Part shown: in pieces, positions 1 to 9,215 of the stretch | Layout of the letters: each line of letters begins with the position of its first letter | Numbering within the stretch: position 1 is the stretch's first letter | Assembly (NCBI GenBank): GCA_030762935.1 | Contig: CM060900.1 | Span: 285,589,284 to 285,653,283, forward strand | Source of the DNA: Hymenopus coronatus | Taxonomy: Eukaryota; Arthropoda; Insecta; Mantodea; Hymenopodidae | Length of the DNA stretch: 64,000 nucleotides | Direction of reading: 5' to 3' | Position numbers and translations under genes: made by a program | Notes under the pieces: generated by a model | The model's database searches: none | What the model was told of the DNA's origin: nothing | Seen by the model: only the letters and a program-made list of their open reading frames with translations

Positions 1-1
1 T

Positions 2-205
2 GCAAGCGAATGTACGGCTGTACCTTTTGTGAAAATGTGTCATAAATGTGGGGAAACAGGTCATCGAATAAAAGAGTGTAAAAACATGACAGGATGTTAC
101 CTGTGTAACTCAAATCAACACAAAGCAGAGACGATGAGATGTCCTGAGTATAGGAGAGTAGTGAAAACCCAGGCAAGGATACATAGAGAAAACACCTTTA
201 AATAA
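2..205 (+). CDS. ORF1 (gag-like) C-terminus of R1-clade element 1, partial
   Basis: This frame is open from base 2 to a TAA at 203-205. Two zinc knuckles are visible: C-x2-C-x4-H-x4-C starting with the Cys codon at 38, then C-x2-C-x4-H-x6-C. In this family such knuckles bind the element RNA to form the ribonucleoprotein that accompanies reverse transcription. The stop codon overlaps the ORF2 start as TAATG (A of ATG at 205), an arrangement described for SART1-type elements, where it supports termination-reinitiation. The N-terminal part is outside the window, so intactness of the whole ORF1 cannot be judged. Confidence 0.8.
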   Translation, partial: ASECTAVPFVKMCHKCGETGHRIKECKNMTGCYLCNSNQHKAETMRCPEYRRVVKTQARIHRENTFK

Positions 206-3144
206 TGAGATTACTTCAGGTAAATCTTGATAGAAGTAAACGGGCTATGGATTTACCTATACATAAATGTGCAGAACTTCAAATACATCTGTGTATTATC
301 GCAGAACCAAATAAAAACATGACCAAACATAGCCCAAAATGGATCACAGATGAAAGAATAGACGCAGCCATTTATATTCCACGAAGTAATGATAAAGTGA
401 GAAACATCGAAAGTGGCAGTGGTTTTGTCTGGGCCGACACCGATGAGATATTGGTACTTTCCTGTTATGTGTCTCCTAAAACAGATCTGGAGGAATTCCA
501 TAAATAACTATTTGAAATCAATTGCGCCCTTAAACAACAAAAACATAAAAAGAAAGTCCTTATTGGAGGGGATTTCAATGCCAAGGCATATTCCTGGGGA
601 TCTCCTATAGAAGACAAGAAAGGTACTGCTCTGGTAGAGTGAGCAAGAGAAAATGATTATAATATCCTAAATGATGGGAATATGCCAACTTTTGAACGAA
701 ACGATGGTACATCTTTCACAGATATCACAATGTGTTCTGCAGAAATGAGTAAACTTATTGGTAAATGGTATGTGGATAATGAAGAAAATTTAAGTTACCA
801 CAAGAATATATATATAGACTATAAACACCAAATTGCCATTACCAATTAAAAGGCCACAGAATAGATGGATTTGCAAAAATGATAAGAAAGATATTTTAAT
901 ACAAAAGGTAGAAGAAGCAGCTAGTCATCCAGAGTACTTACATCTACCAAAGAAGCTTGGAGAACTATTAGAAAAAGCATGTAATTCTACTTTTAAGAAG
1001 AAAGGCAGCCATGGTAAGTTTGAAGCGGCGTATTGGTGGAATAACGATATTTCCCAACTAAGGAAAAGGAGTATGGAGGCACGAAGAAAAGTGACAAGGG
1101 CAAACAAAAGAAGAAATATGGAGGAAAATGAAAAGCTCACCATACAAAAGGAATACCGAAGATGTCGGAATGACATAAAAACGCAATAAATAGAGCGAAG
1201 AAGGATGCATGGAAACAGCTATGTGAGGAAGTGGATGTGGATCCATGGGGTACTGGATATAAAATCGTGACCAAAAAATTAGGACTCCGCGCACCTTTAG
1301 TCATTACGTATGACGAACAAAAAGAAATAGCCAAAGAGTTATTTCACGCACATAAAAGAAATACGTAGCTAAAAATGCCAATAGAAATAGAAGAAGTACC
1401 GAAGTGCCAAATAAACGAGATCATGGATGCAGGAAAAGGCATCAAAACTGGTAAAGCCGCTGGACCTGATGGCATTCCCCCGGAAGTTATAAAGCTAATT
1501 ACTGATATAAAGCCGGATCTTCTGATGGAAACACTAAATGGGTTAATATGCAAAGGAAAACTTCCCAGGGAGTGGAAAATTGCAAAACTTATACTTATAG
1601 AAAAACAAAAAAACAAAAAACAAAAAAGAAACTGCAAAAAAACCTATAGACCTTTATGCCTCTTGGATACAACAGGGACACTCTTTGAACAAACAATTAA
1701 TCAGAGATTATTAAAAGAGATAGATTTAAAAGGTAGTCTCGCGCAAGCCCAATTTGGTTTTAGAAAAGGCCGCTCAACTGCCGATGCAATAAAGCTGGTC
1801 TTGGAAACAGCACAGAAAGAAGTTAATGAAAATAATAGGTATGTAGTAATGGTTACATCAGACGTTAAAAATGCTTTGAACTCTGTACCGTGGCTGGGTA
1901 TTGTAAATGAATTAATACAAAAGAAAAGATCTCCATACTTGATTAAATTATTAAGTAGTTATCTACAAGATAGAAAGATCCTTATTGGAGAAAAATCTGA
2001 GATGGATGTAACCAGTGGAGTACCGCAAGGATCATTTCTAGGCCCCACTTTATGGAATATATACTATGATAAAGTGCTTAGATAGGAACCTGCAGCAGGT
2101 GTAACACTGGTGGGATACGCAGACGAGCTCGCTCTGATTTTGTGCGGCACTTCTAAACAAGATATAGAGGAAAAAGTACAGTGGTCCATCAATAGGGTTG
2201 AAGTCTGGATGACTAGTAGGGGACTGAGCCTGGCTCCGACCAAAACAGAAATGGTAATCCTGGGAGGGAGGAGAACTCTTAAAGAAGTGACTATACAGGA
2301 TGGAGACTTAGAACTTAAGGCGCAAAAATACCTAAAATATTTAGGTATCTTAATTGGATATAATATGAGTATGGTCGAACATCTGAAGTATGTGTCTGCA
2401 AAGGCGGAAAAGGTGGTCGCAGCTTTGGCCAGACTGATGCCAAACGTTGGAGGTCCTAACCAACAAAAGAGGAAATTACCAGGAAGTGCTATTAATTCCA
2501 TTATACTTTATTGTGCTGCGGCTTGGAAGCAACGTATGAGAAAAATAACACATAGAAAACTTAGAGAACGCGTCCAAAAGAAGATCGCTATAAGAATTGC
2601 AAGTGCATATCGCACAACATCCACCAAGGCAATACAAGTGATTGCAGGAACAATACCGCTCCATTTATTAGCAACCGAGCAAACATTTAATAAAGAAGAA
2701 CATAATAGAGCACAAAAAGAAGCGAAAAGGAAAATTACAATGAAAAAGTGGCAGGAGGAAAGGGATGACGAGTTTGAAACGGCCCAATGGACTAAACGCC
2801 TTATTCCAAAAATTGAACCATGGCTAAACAGACAACACGGAGAAGTTGACTACTTTTTTACGCAATTCTTAACAGGACATAGCCGATTTGGAACCTATTT
2901 ATACAAAATGAAGATAATTGAGACTGAACAATGCAGATATTGTAAAGAAATAGACACACCAGAACACACTATTTTATTATGTAAAAGATGGAACGTCATA
3001 AGAGCAAAAATCTTAAACGCTATTGAAATGGAATTATCACCAGACAATATAATACAAAATATGAATCAGAAGAAAGAAACATGGTACCTTATTACAGGAA
3101 TGATTAAGAACATCCTACACGATAAGGAAAAAGATGAAGGATAA
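205..3144 (+). pseudogene. ORF2 (endonuclease-reverse transcriptase) of R1-clade element 1, inactivated
   Basis: The ATG at 205 opens an AP-endonuclease domain ('LQVNLDRS' at the N-terminus, a 'GGDFNAK' motif at about 568-588). In-frame stops lie at 505-507 and 640-642. The frame then moves to frame 2 at about 830-846 and back to frame 1 at about 1180, with further stops at 1366-1368 and 2083-2085. The late endonuclease motif reads S-Y-H instead of the usual S-D-H. RT motifs include 'GKAAGPDGIPPE' (about 1450), 'QFGFRKGRST', motif A 'SDVKNALNS', motif B 'GVPQGS', and motif C, which reads YADE rather than YADD. The C-terminal knuckle C-x2-C-x7-H-x4-C is intact. The product would be catalytically dead as well as broken. 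Confidence 0.9.
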
Positions 3145-3299
3145 ACTTGAATGCTGCACTGTGAAGAAATGTTGAGAGGCGGTACCGCAGCGCTGCAGCA
3201 GACGGAGGTGGTTTTTAGCCGGTAAGAGTCTGACACACCAGGGCCACCTTCCCTGGCATCCATGAGGATTCCCCCCCCCCCTTAAAAAAACAAAAAACT
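3145..3299 (+). other. 3' UTR and 3' end of R1-clade element 1
   Basis: This non-coding stretch contains a block at about 3220-3275 (the GTAAGAGTCTGACACACC part, then CCCTGGCATCCATGAGG) that is clearly homologous to the 3' UTR of element 2 at about 6848-6900. It ends with about ten C residues, an A-rich tract and then CTACTACTA. Shared 3' UTRs suggest that both copies are recognised by related reverse transcriptases. Confidence 0.75.
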
Positions 3300-3324
3300 A
3301 CTACTAGAAAGGTAGATATAGAAA

Positions 3325-3936
3325 AGATAGGAATTCTCATAGTTAAAGTGAGGAGAACTGCAAATGGAAGTTTGCGACTTACTGTAGATGGAGAAAAAGA
3401 GGTGACAGAGACTTGAGGGAGTAAAAGTGTTTGAAACAAAGAAAACGAAAACACTGCATATGTACGGAATGGATATAACTACAAGAGAGGAAGTAGAATC
3501 CGCCCTGTCTCTAGAAACAGGGGCTAAAGAAGGTGAGCTTATAGTTGGTGCACTGAGACCATTGAGAGATGGAAACCAGGCTGTTGCCATAACCCTGGAA
3601 AGTAAACTGGCAGTGAATCTTTTAAGGAAACGAAAAATACGGATGGGATGTGTAAACTGTCCTATTCATGAAGGAATTCCTGTCATAAGGTGTTTTAGAT
3701 GTTTGAAGACCGGACATAATGCGGTGAAATGTATTGGTCCAGATAGATCGGACCTTTGTATGAACTGCGGTCAAAAAGGGCACAAGGCAACAGAATGCAC
3801 AAGTAAAGCATATTGCATAAAATGTAAGGTGGAAGGGCACAGATTGGATCCGAGAAGATGCTCTTATCTTAGAGAGGTGACAGAGACCAGAGAAAGAACC
3901 ACCAACAATGAAAATATTGCAATTAAATCTCAATAG
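3325..3936 (+). pseudogene. ORF1 (gag-like, three zinc knuckles) of R1-clade element 2, 5'-truncated
   Basis: Gag-like coding sequence starts in another frame at about 3325 and reaches a TGA at about 3415. It resumes in the 3427 frame after a frameshift and is then open to TAG at 3934-3936. Three consecutive CCHC knuckles are present: C-x2-C-x4-H-x4-C ('CFRC...'), C-x2-C-x4-H-x4-C ('CMNC...') and C-x2-C-x4-H-x6-C ('CIKC...'). The role is RNA binding and RNP assembly. The ORF2 start at 3908 lies inside its 3' end, giving a 29-nt overlap in a different frame. Confidence 0.8.
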
Positions 3937-6767
3937 ATCTAGAATAACGCAGGATATGGCGCACCTATTTTCAGAGGAAGAAAATGTAGATATTATTCTT
4001 GTTAGTGAGCCAAATAGAAATGTAATGTCAGATCATAGATGGACTATAGATAAAAATGTGAATATGGCAATTTATTTTAAAAATAGGGATGTATGAATAA
4101 AAACTAAAGAGAAGGAAGAAGGATTTATTAGATTCATATTAAATAATTTTAGTATCTACTGTTGCTATTGTTCCTCCAAATATTTCATTTGAGGAGTCCA
4201 AAAATATATCTAATGTTTTAATAGAAGAAGTAAGAAGGCTAAGAGAAGAAGTAATTATCTTAGGTGATTTAAATGTAAAGTCCCCAAGATGGGGTTCACC
4301 AACATCGGGTGCCAGGGGAGAATGTTTTGCTGAGTGAATGGATTCCTTAAATTTGGTAATACATAATAGTGGGAGAAAACCAACCTTCATTAGAGGAACG
4401 AGTGAATCATTCATCCATATTACTTGCTCAGCGCAAAAAATAGCCTTGAAATTTTAAATTGGAAGGTGCTGGATGATGAATTGGTTAGTAATCACAGACC
4501 CATATGCTTTGAAGTGAGAGTAGAGGAAAATAAAAAGGGAGACAAAGAAAGTCAGAAAATAATGTTTGATAAGGACATTTTTCAGCAAGAATTGGAAGAA
4601 AAAACTAGTACTCCAAAAGGAAAAGAAAAAGTGAGTGTATATTACTGTATGGAAGTCCTTAGTCAGACGTATAAAAAAAGTTTATCAGTATATGGAAGAA
4701 ATCAAAACCGGAAAGTTCCTCCTTGGTGGAATGTAGGAATCGAAACAAATCGGAAAGAATGTTTTGCAATTAGGAGGAGGCTAACACGACGTAGAGGAGG
4801 GGCAGATATAAATGACTTAGAGCTTGAAGAAATAAGTAGAAAAATACAAAGAAAAGAGGAAAAAGTTAAAAAAAGAATATAATAAGAGCCAAAATAAAAA
4901 ATTGGAAAGACCTATGCAATTTATGAGGAAACGGTTATAAGTTTGCTCCAAAACACCTATAAAAGTCCGACAATGCCTTATAACTTATCTAAAGAACGAA
5001 AGAAAGATGTATTCTTTACCCTTTTTCCAAATAAAGTGGATCATTGAAAAAGGGGAAATATTGATAAAAGTGCATAACCTTTTACTAAAGAGGAACTTAA
5101 TACGGCAGGGGAAAGGATGAAATGTGGAAAAGCACCAGGGCCTGATAATATCCAACCGGAGGCAGTTAAAATAATGATCAAAATAGTTCCTGATTTTTTT
5201 TAGCAACCTTTAATAATTTGTTACGGACACAAGAATTCCCTGTAAGATGGAAAATTGCACGAGTATGTTTACTATGAAAAAGGGGAAAACCTTTGGAGCC
5301 CAATAATGCATTTAGAACAATTTGCCTTTTAGACACTATGGGTAAGCAGTTGGAATTTCTGCTAAGAGAACGTCTGGAGAAGGAGTTAGAAGATAAAGGA
5401 GGTTTTTCGGAATACCATTTCGGTTTTAGAAGGGGACTTTCAACAGTACAAGCTGCGAAAAAAGTGATCGACATTGTTAAAAGGTCAACAAGTAAATTGT
5501 GCACTTGTGGCATTAGAAATAAGAAATGCTTTTAATACTGTGACTTGGAGTCTTATTAATAAAGAACTAAAAAACGACAAATAGCTACATACTTGGTGAA
5601 TTTTATTGAAAGTTATTTTACTAATAGAAAACTCAGTATTGCAGGCATAGAGAAAGATATGGAGATGAGAGTTTCTCAGAGATCAGTGCTTGGACCAACT
5701 TCATGGAATGTAGCCTACGACGGAATATTAGGTGTTGACCCGGGAGAAAATATTAGAGCTATAGCTTAGGCTGATGATTTAGCTATAGTAGCTGCAGCAC
5801 AAGATGAAGAGTACCTTATTCTTAGAACTAATGAAACACTGAAGAGAATCGACAGGTGGCTTACATTAAATGATTTACAGTTGGCCCCTGAAAGGACAGA
5901 AGCTGTTATCCTGAAAGGAAAGAGAAATTTAGAAAGTATTACTTTTGAAAAAAAAAGTACAAAAATAACTCCAATTAATGCATTAAAATATTTGGGGATA
6001 GTCTTGGGAAGTCATTTAAAGTTTGGACAACATATTAATGTAGTGACCAAAAATGCAGATGAAAAAACTGAAGTACAATCTAGAATAATGCCAAATATAA
6101 GTGGACCTCAATATTACAAGAGGCTAGTCCTGAGTGGAGTTCTGCATTCAATATTATTGTATGGCTGTCCGGTATGGCAAGAAGTTTTGAAAATCAAGAT
6201 ATATAAACAAAAGTCACAAAGAAAAATACTTTTAAGGGTCGCAAGTGCGTTCAAGACTGCGTCTACTGTGGCGTTACAAGTAATTACTGGCATTCTACCT
6301 ATTGAGCTACAGATACGTGAAAGAGCAAATCTATTTAGACTTCAAGGAAATAGAAAAGAGGCGAAACTAAAGGAGCGAGAAATTATGATGAATCAGTGGC
6401 AGCAGGCGTTGGAGCAAAATGTTGAAAAGGCCCAATGGACTAAAATATTAATTCCAAAAATAGACAAATGGATAACATGTAAACATAGGAATATAAATTA
6501 TTATATGACACAGCTACTTACAGGACATGATTCTTTTAATACCTATTTAAAGAGGATTGGAGTACGAGAAAACGATCAGTGTGACTATTGTGTGTTGTGA
6601 ATACAGTGGATATTTTCCTACAAACGATAGCAACGGCAGAGAGAAAACACCTACATGAGTTTGAGTTTTGAGCTACATACACATAATATGATTGATATTG
6701 TGGCTCAGACTCGGCACAATTGGAAATTAATACAATCAATAGTTACAGAAATAATTAGTACAAAGGT
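3908..6767 (+). pseudogene. ORF2 (endonuclease-reverse transcriptase) of R1-clade element 2, inactivated
   Basis: The start ATG at 3908 gives 'MKILQLNLNRSR', the AP-endonuclease N-terminus. A stop at 4094-4096 and frameshifts follow, with 'GDLNVK' at about 4264 and the late endonuclease motif read as S-N-H-R at about 4480. The RT region starts at about 5110 ('GKAPGPDNIQPE') and continues with 'FGFRRGLST' (about 5420). Motif A is split by a frameshift near 5500, and at motif C the tyrosine codon has become a stop followed by ADD (about 5767-5778). The segment at 5881-6600 covers thumb and C-terminal sequences. The final CCHC knuckle is cut after its first two cysteines by a small deletion, and remnants of the C-terminus are detectable to about 6767. 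Confidence 0.87.
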
Positions 6768-6915
6768 CTCAGGTTTCCTAATTGATGTGTTACCTATTTT
6801 TAGGTAGTCCCAAGTAGGATTCCAACGGAAAAGAGGGGTTTCTTAGTCGGTCAGAGTCCGGCACATTACGGTTATCTTCCCTGATGTCCATGAGGGTCTT
6901 TCTCCACTTTATAAA
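6768..6915 (+). other. 3' UTR of R1-clade element 2
   Basis: The sequence at about 6848-6905 (CGGTCAGAGTCCGGCAC, then CCCTGATGTCCATGAGGG) matches the 3' UTR of the upstream R1-clade copy. It ends in a short A-rich tract directly joined to the trinucleotide repeat. Confidence 0.7.
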
Positions 6916-6994
6916 AAAACTACTGCTACTGCCACTGCTATTACTGCTACTACTGTTACTCCTACTGCTGCTGCTGCTGCTGCTGCTGGTGTAT

Positions 6995-7030
<36 letters not shown>

Positions 7031-7162
7031 TATTTGCTGCTGCTGCTACTGCTACTACTACTCCTACTGCTGCTGCTGCTACTGCTACTACTACTCCTAC
7101 TGCTGCTGCTGCTGCTGGTGGTGTATTTGCTGCTGCTGCTACTACTACTGCTACTGCTACTG

Positions 7163-7249
<87 letters not shown>

Positions 7250-7261
7250 ACACTACTACAG

Positions 7262-7293
<32 letters not shown>

Positions 7294-7451
7294 GCTGCTG
7301 CTACTACTACTACTTCTACTACTGTTACTGCTACTGCTAATGCTGCTGCTGCCGCTGTTGTTGCTGGTGCTACTGCTGCTGCTGCTACTACTACTACTAC
7401 TACTACTACTACTCCTCCATGGAATTATTACTACTACTATTACTATTGCTA

Positions 7452-7521
<70 letters not shown>

Positions 7522-7524
7522 AAC

Positions 7525-7563
<39 letters not shown>

Positions 7564-7622
7564 TAATAATAATAATAATAATAATAATAATTTTGATGAT
7601 AATAATAATAGTAATAAAATAA
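6916..7622. repeat. Compound trinucleotide microsatellite (CTG/CTA)n then (TAA)n
   Basis: About 700 bp consists almost entirely of CTG, CTA and related triplets on the + strand, changing at about 7521 into (TAA)n. Interspersed variants such as GTATTT and TCCATGGAATTATT break the array. The long reading frames across it on both strands are artefacts of triplet periodicity. It lies exactly at the 3' junction of the R1-clade element and may be that element's insertion target. Confidence 0.95.
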
Positions 7623-8002
7623 TAATAATATTAATAGTATAAATTATCATATTGGTAACATAATTCGTAAAACGTTATATGATTACAGCAAACCATAATT
7701 AATTTGGTATCACCCCGTGCAATCACAAAAAGCGTTACTGGATTTAGAATCTGGGGTGCTACTCTGCCTTCCTTATGGCAAATGCTAAATGGAGCGGAGC
7801 AAGCAACTAAAACAGTTGCTCTCTAGCCACATTGGGACACTTTGCCGTGATGTCCGCGTAGAGTTAATGGATTCGGTCGGCACTGCGGTGAGCTGTTTGT
7901 TTGCTACGGAGTTTTTGCCGGTCATATTAGCGGGCAGGCATTCTATTTAATTGGGCACCTTGATTATTCTTCCGAGAAGGCGGTAAAGCAATAAAATTGG
8001 CG
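7623..8002 (+). other. Untranslated region ahead of the Tx1-like element
   Basis: No coding sequence is recognised. The base composition becomes more balanced than in the preceding repeat. It may include the 5' UTR or flank of the Tx1-like retrotransposon that begins nearby; no exact 5' boundary is visible. Confidence 0.4.
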
Positions 8003-8036
8003 TATATAAGCGGATAAATACTCTCCAAATTCAGTT
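8003..8036 (+). promoter_or_regulatory. TATA box plus arthropod initiator (TCAGTT)
   Basis: TATATAAG lies at 8003-8010 and TCAGTT at 8031-8036. The first T of the TATA box is 30 nt from the A of TCA, the canonical spacing for insect TATA/Inr core promoters. The ORF1 ATG follows at 8061. This is unusual for non-LTR elements, which normally use TATA-less internal promoters, so it may be a chance arrangement or a co-opted upstream promoter. Confidence 0.55.
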
Positions 8037-8060
8037 TCACATCATAGCAACTAGAAATAC

Positions 8061-9146
8061 ATGAGTAGTCGGTGGACTTCGTTGGTTTTTAAACCGGATC
8101 ATATGGATAGGCTTCAGCTCAATAGTCGTGAACGTGCTATTTATGTAAAGTTAGTTTCCACGTTATTGTATGGTAAACTAATAACATGTTACGCCAATAA
8201 ACAAAACTTTACATACCATTCTGAGAAAGTCTGCAAAGTGAAAATCTCGTCGGATGACCAGCAAATTTTTAGTGTGCAGGCTTTCAACCTGTTACCAGAG
8301 ATGCCTAGCGCAGTTTTGTCACAAGATTGTCTAAATACTGTATGTTATTTGATAAACGACGTGAGAAATGGTACCCTCATCATCCTCTTCCGGCTAACAA
8401 TGGCGTGTGTACAGTGAAAATGGGGATTAAGTGCAATACACCAGCTACTTTGGTTATTGACACTTCTGTGATGTCTATCGACTATAAAGGTCAGCTGCAA
8501 GTCTGCCATTTGTGTCGTGAAACAACGCATTTAAAAGCGCATTGTCCCTTTAGGACTAATCGGTTGTCTATTCAACCTAAACATCATGCGGCAACCTTTA
8601 GCGAGGCAGTGGGTGCTTCGACTACCTTATTGGCGGATGAACAGCAGGGTATTATGCATTCGACAGGGCCGTAGATGGATACCCAAATGAACGTTATGAC
8701 TGCACAATGGCAATTGAATGAGAGAGAGGAGTTGCCTACAGAGGGGTACAGTGTGGTGGTGCAGGAGACGACGGATATTGTTGACGACGTTCAGTCTGTA
8801 CAGGCTGCCGTACAACAGGATCCTGACCACAGAGCTAAGGATAGCAACATACCTGAAATGACAGAGGAAAGGTTCGCAGACCAATATTTCTGCATCTGCT
8901 CACGATCCCCACCTTCAATCTCAGCCACTAGGACGTCATATAGATGTCTGTTTGTTATCGTCTTCGTCAACTGGTGTCGAGGGTGGGCGACGATTACTTT
9001 ACGATCCTCCTGACAGTTGCATAGTGAAGGCTAGTGATTCCGGCAAGAGACCGGCTGAAGATGCCAATGATGCCGATGACGATCTACTGTGTTTCTACAA
9101 GCACACTAAAGTTGATCCGGACAATTGGTTGTACACCCCTGTATGA
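8061..9146 (+). pseudogene. ORF1 of the Tx1-like element (zinc-knuckle protein), broken
   Basis: The ATG at 8061 begins a gag-like protein. A frameshift near 8370-8400 moves it to the frame carrying the knuckle C-x2-C-x4-H-x4-C, with Cys codons at 8504, 8513 and 8543 and His at 8528. An in-frame TAG lies at 8672-8674. A second frameshift near 8900-8950 leads to an acidic C-terminus ('EDANDADDD') ending at 9144-9146. The general plan (RRM-like N-terminal part, single knuckle, acidic tail) fits Tx1-type ORF1 proteins that coat the element RNA. The family is recognised by overall resemblance only. Confidence 0.65.
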
Positions 9147-9215
9147 ATTTCTCATGTGTGTTAATTCCTGTTTTGGTGCCACGGCATTTGTCCTGAGATC
9201 ACGGGTAACCTTTCC

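Larger units (their letters stand above)
1..3299 (+). mobile_element. R1-clade non-LTR retrotransposon, copy 1 (5' end outside window)
   Basis: The end of a gag-like ORF1 with zinc knuckles is followed by an ORF2 with AP endonuclease, reverse transcriptase and a C-terminal CCHC knuckle, then a short 3' UTR. The 'GVPQGS.LGP.LWN' block, the conserved 'LTGH' tract before the C-terminal knuckle, and the knuckle itself are characteristic of the R1 clade (R1, TRAS, SART, Waldo). The 3' end runs through a C-run and an A-rich tract into three CTA units at about 3299-3306. The 5' boundary lies outside the window. ORF2 is inactivated by several stops and frameshifts. Confidence 0.85.
3299..6915 (+). 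mobile_element. R1-clade non-LTR retrotransposon, copy 2 (5'-truncated, tandem to copy 1)
   Basis: It begins inside ORF1 directly after three CTA units that end copy 1. It contains a zinc-knuckle ORF1, an ORF2 with endonuclease and RT, and a 3' UTR like that of copy 1. The RT and C-terminal regions are recognisably related to copy 1 but clearly diverged, so this is a different subfamily. The 3' end is an A-rich tract that passes straight into CTACTGCTACTG repeat at about 6918. The tandem orientation and shared repeat junctions fit target-site-specific R1-type elements. Confidence 0.82.

Noticed and set aside
2064..2501. Minus-strand open frame of 145 codons
   Set aside because: It is the antisense shadow of the R1-clade reverse transcriptase.
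6790..7650. Long open frames of poly-Leu, poly-Ser, poly-Val and poly-Thr/Asn on both strands
   Set aside because: They are produced by the trinucleotide repeat, which has no stop codons in most frames. There is no evidence of a gene.
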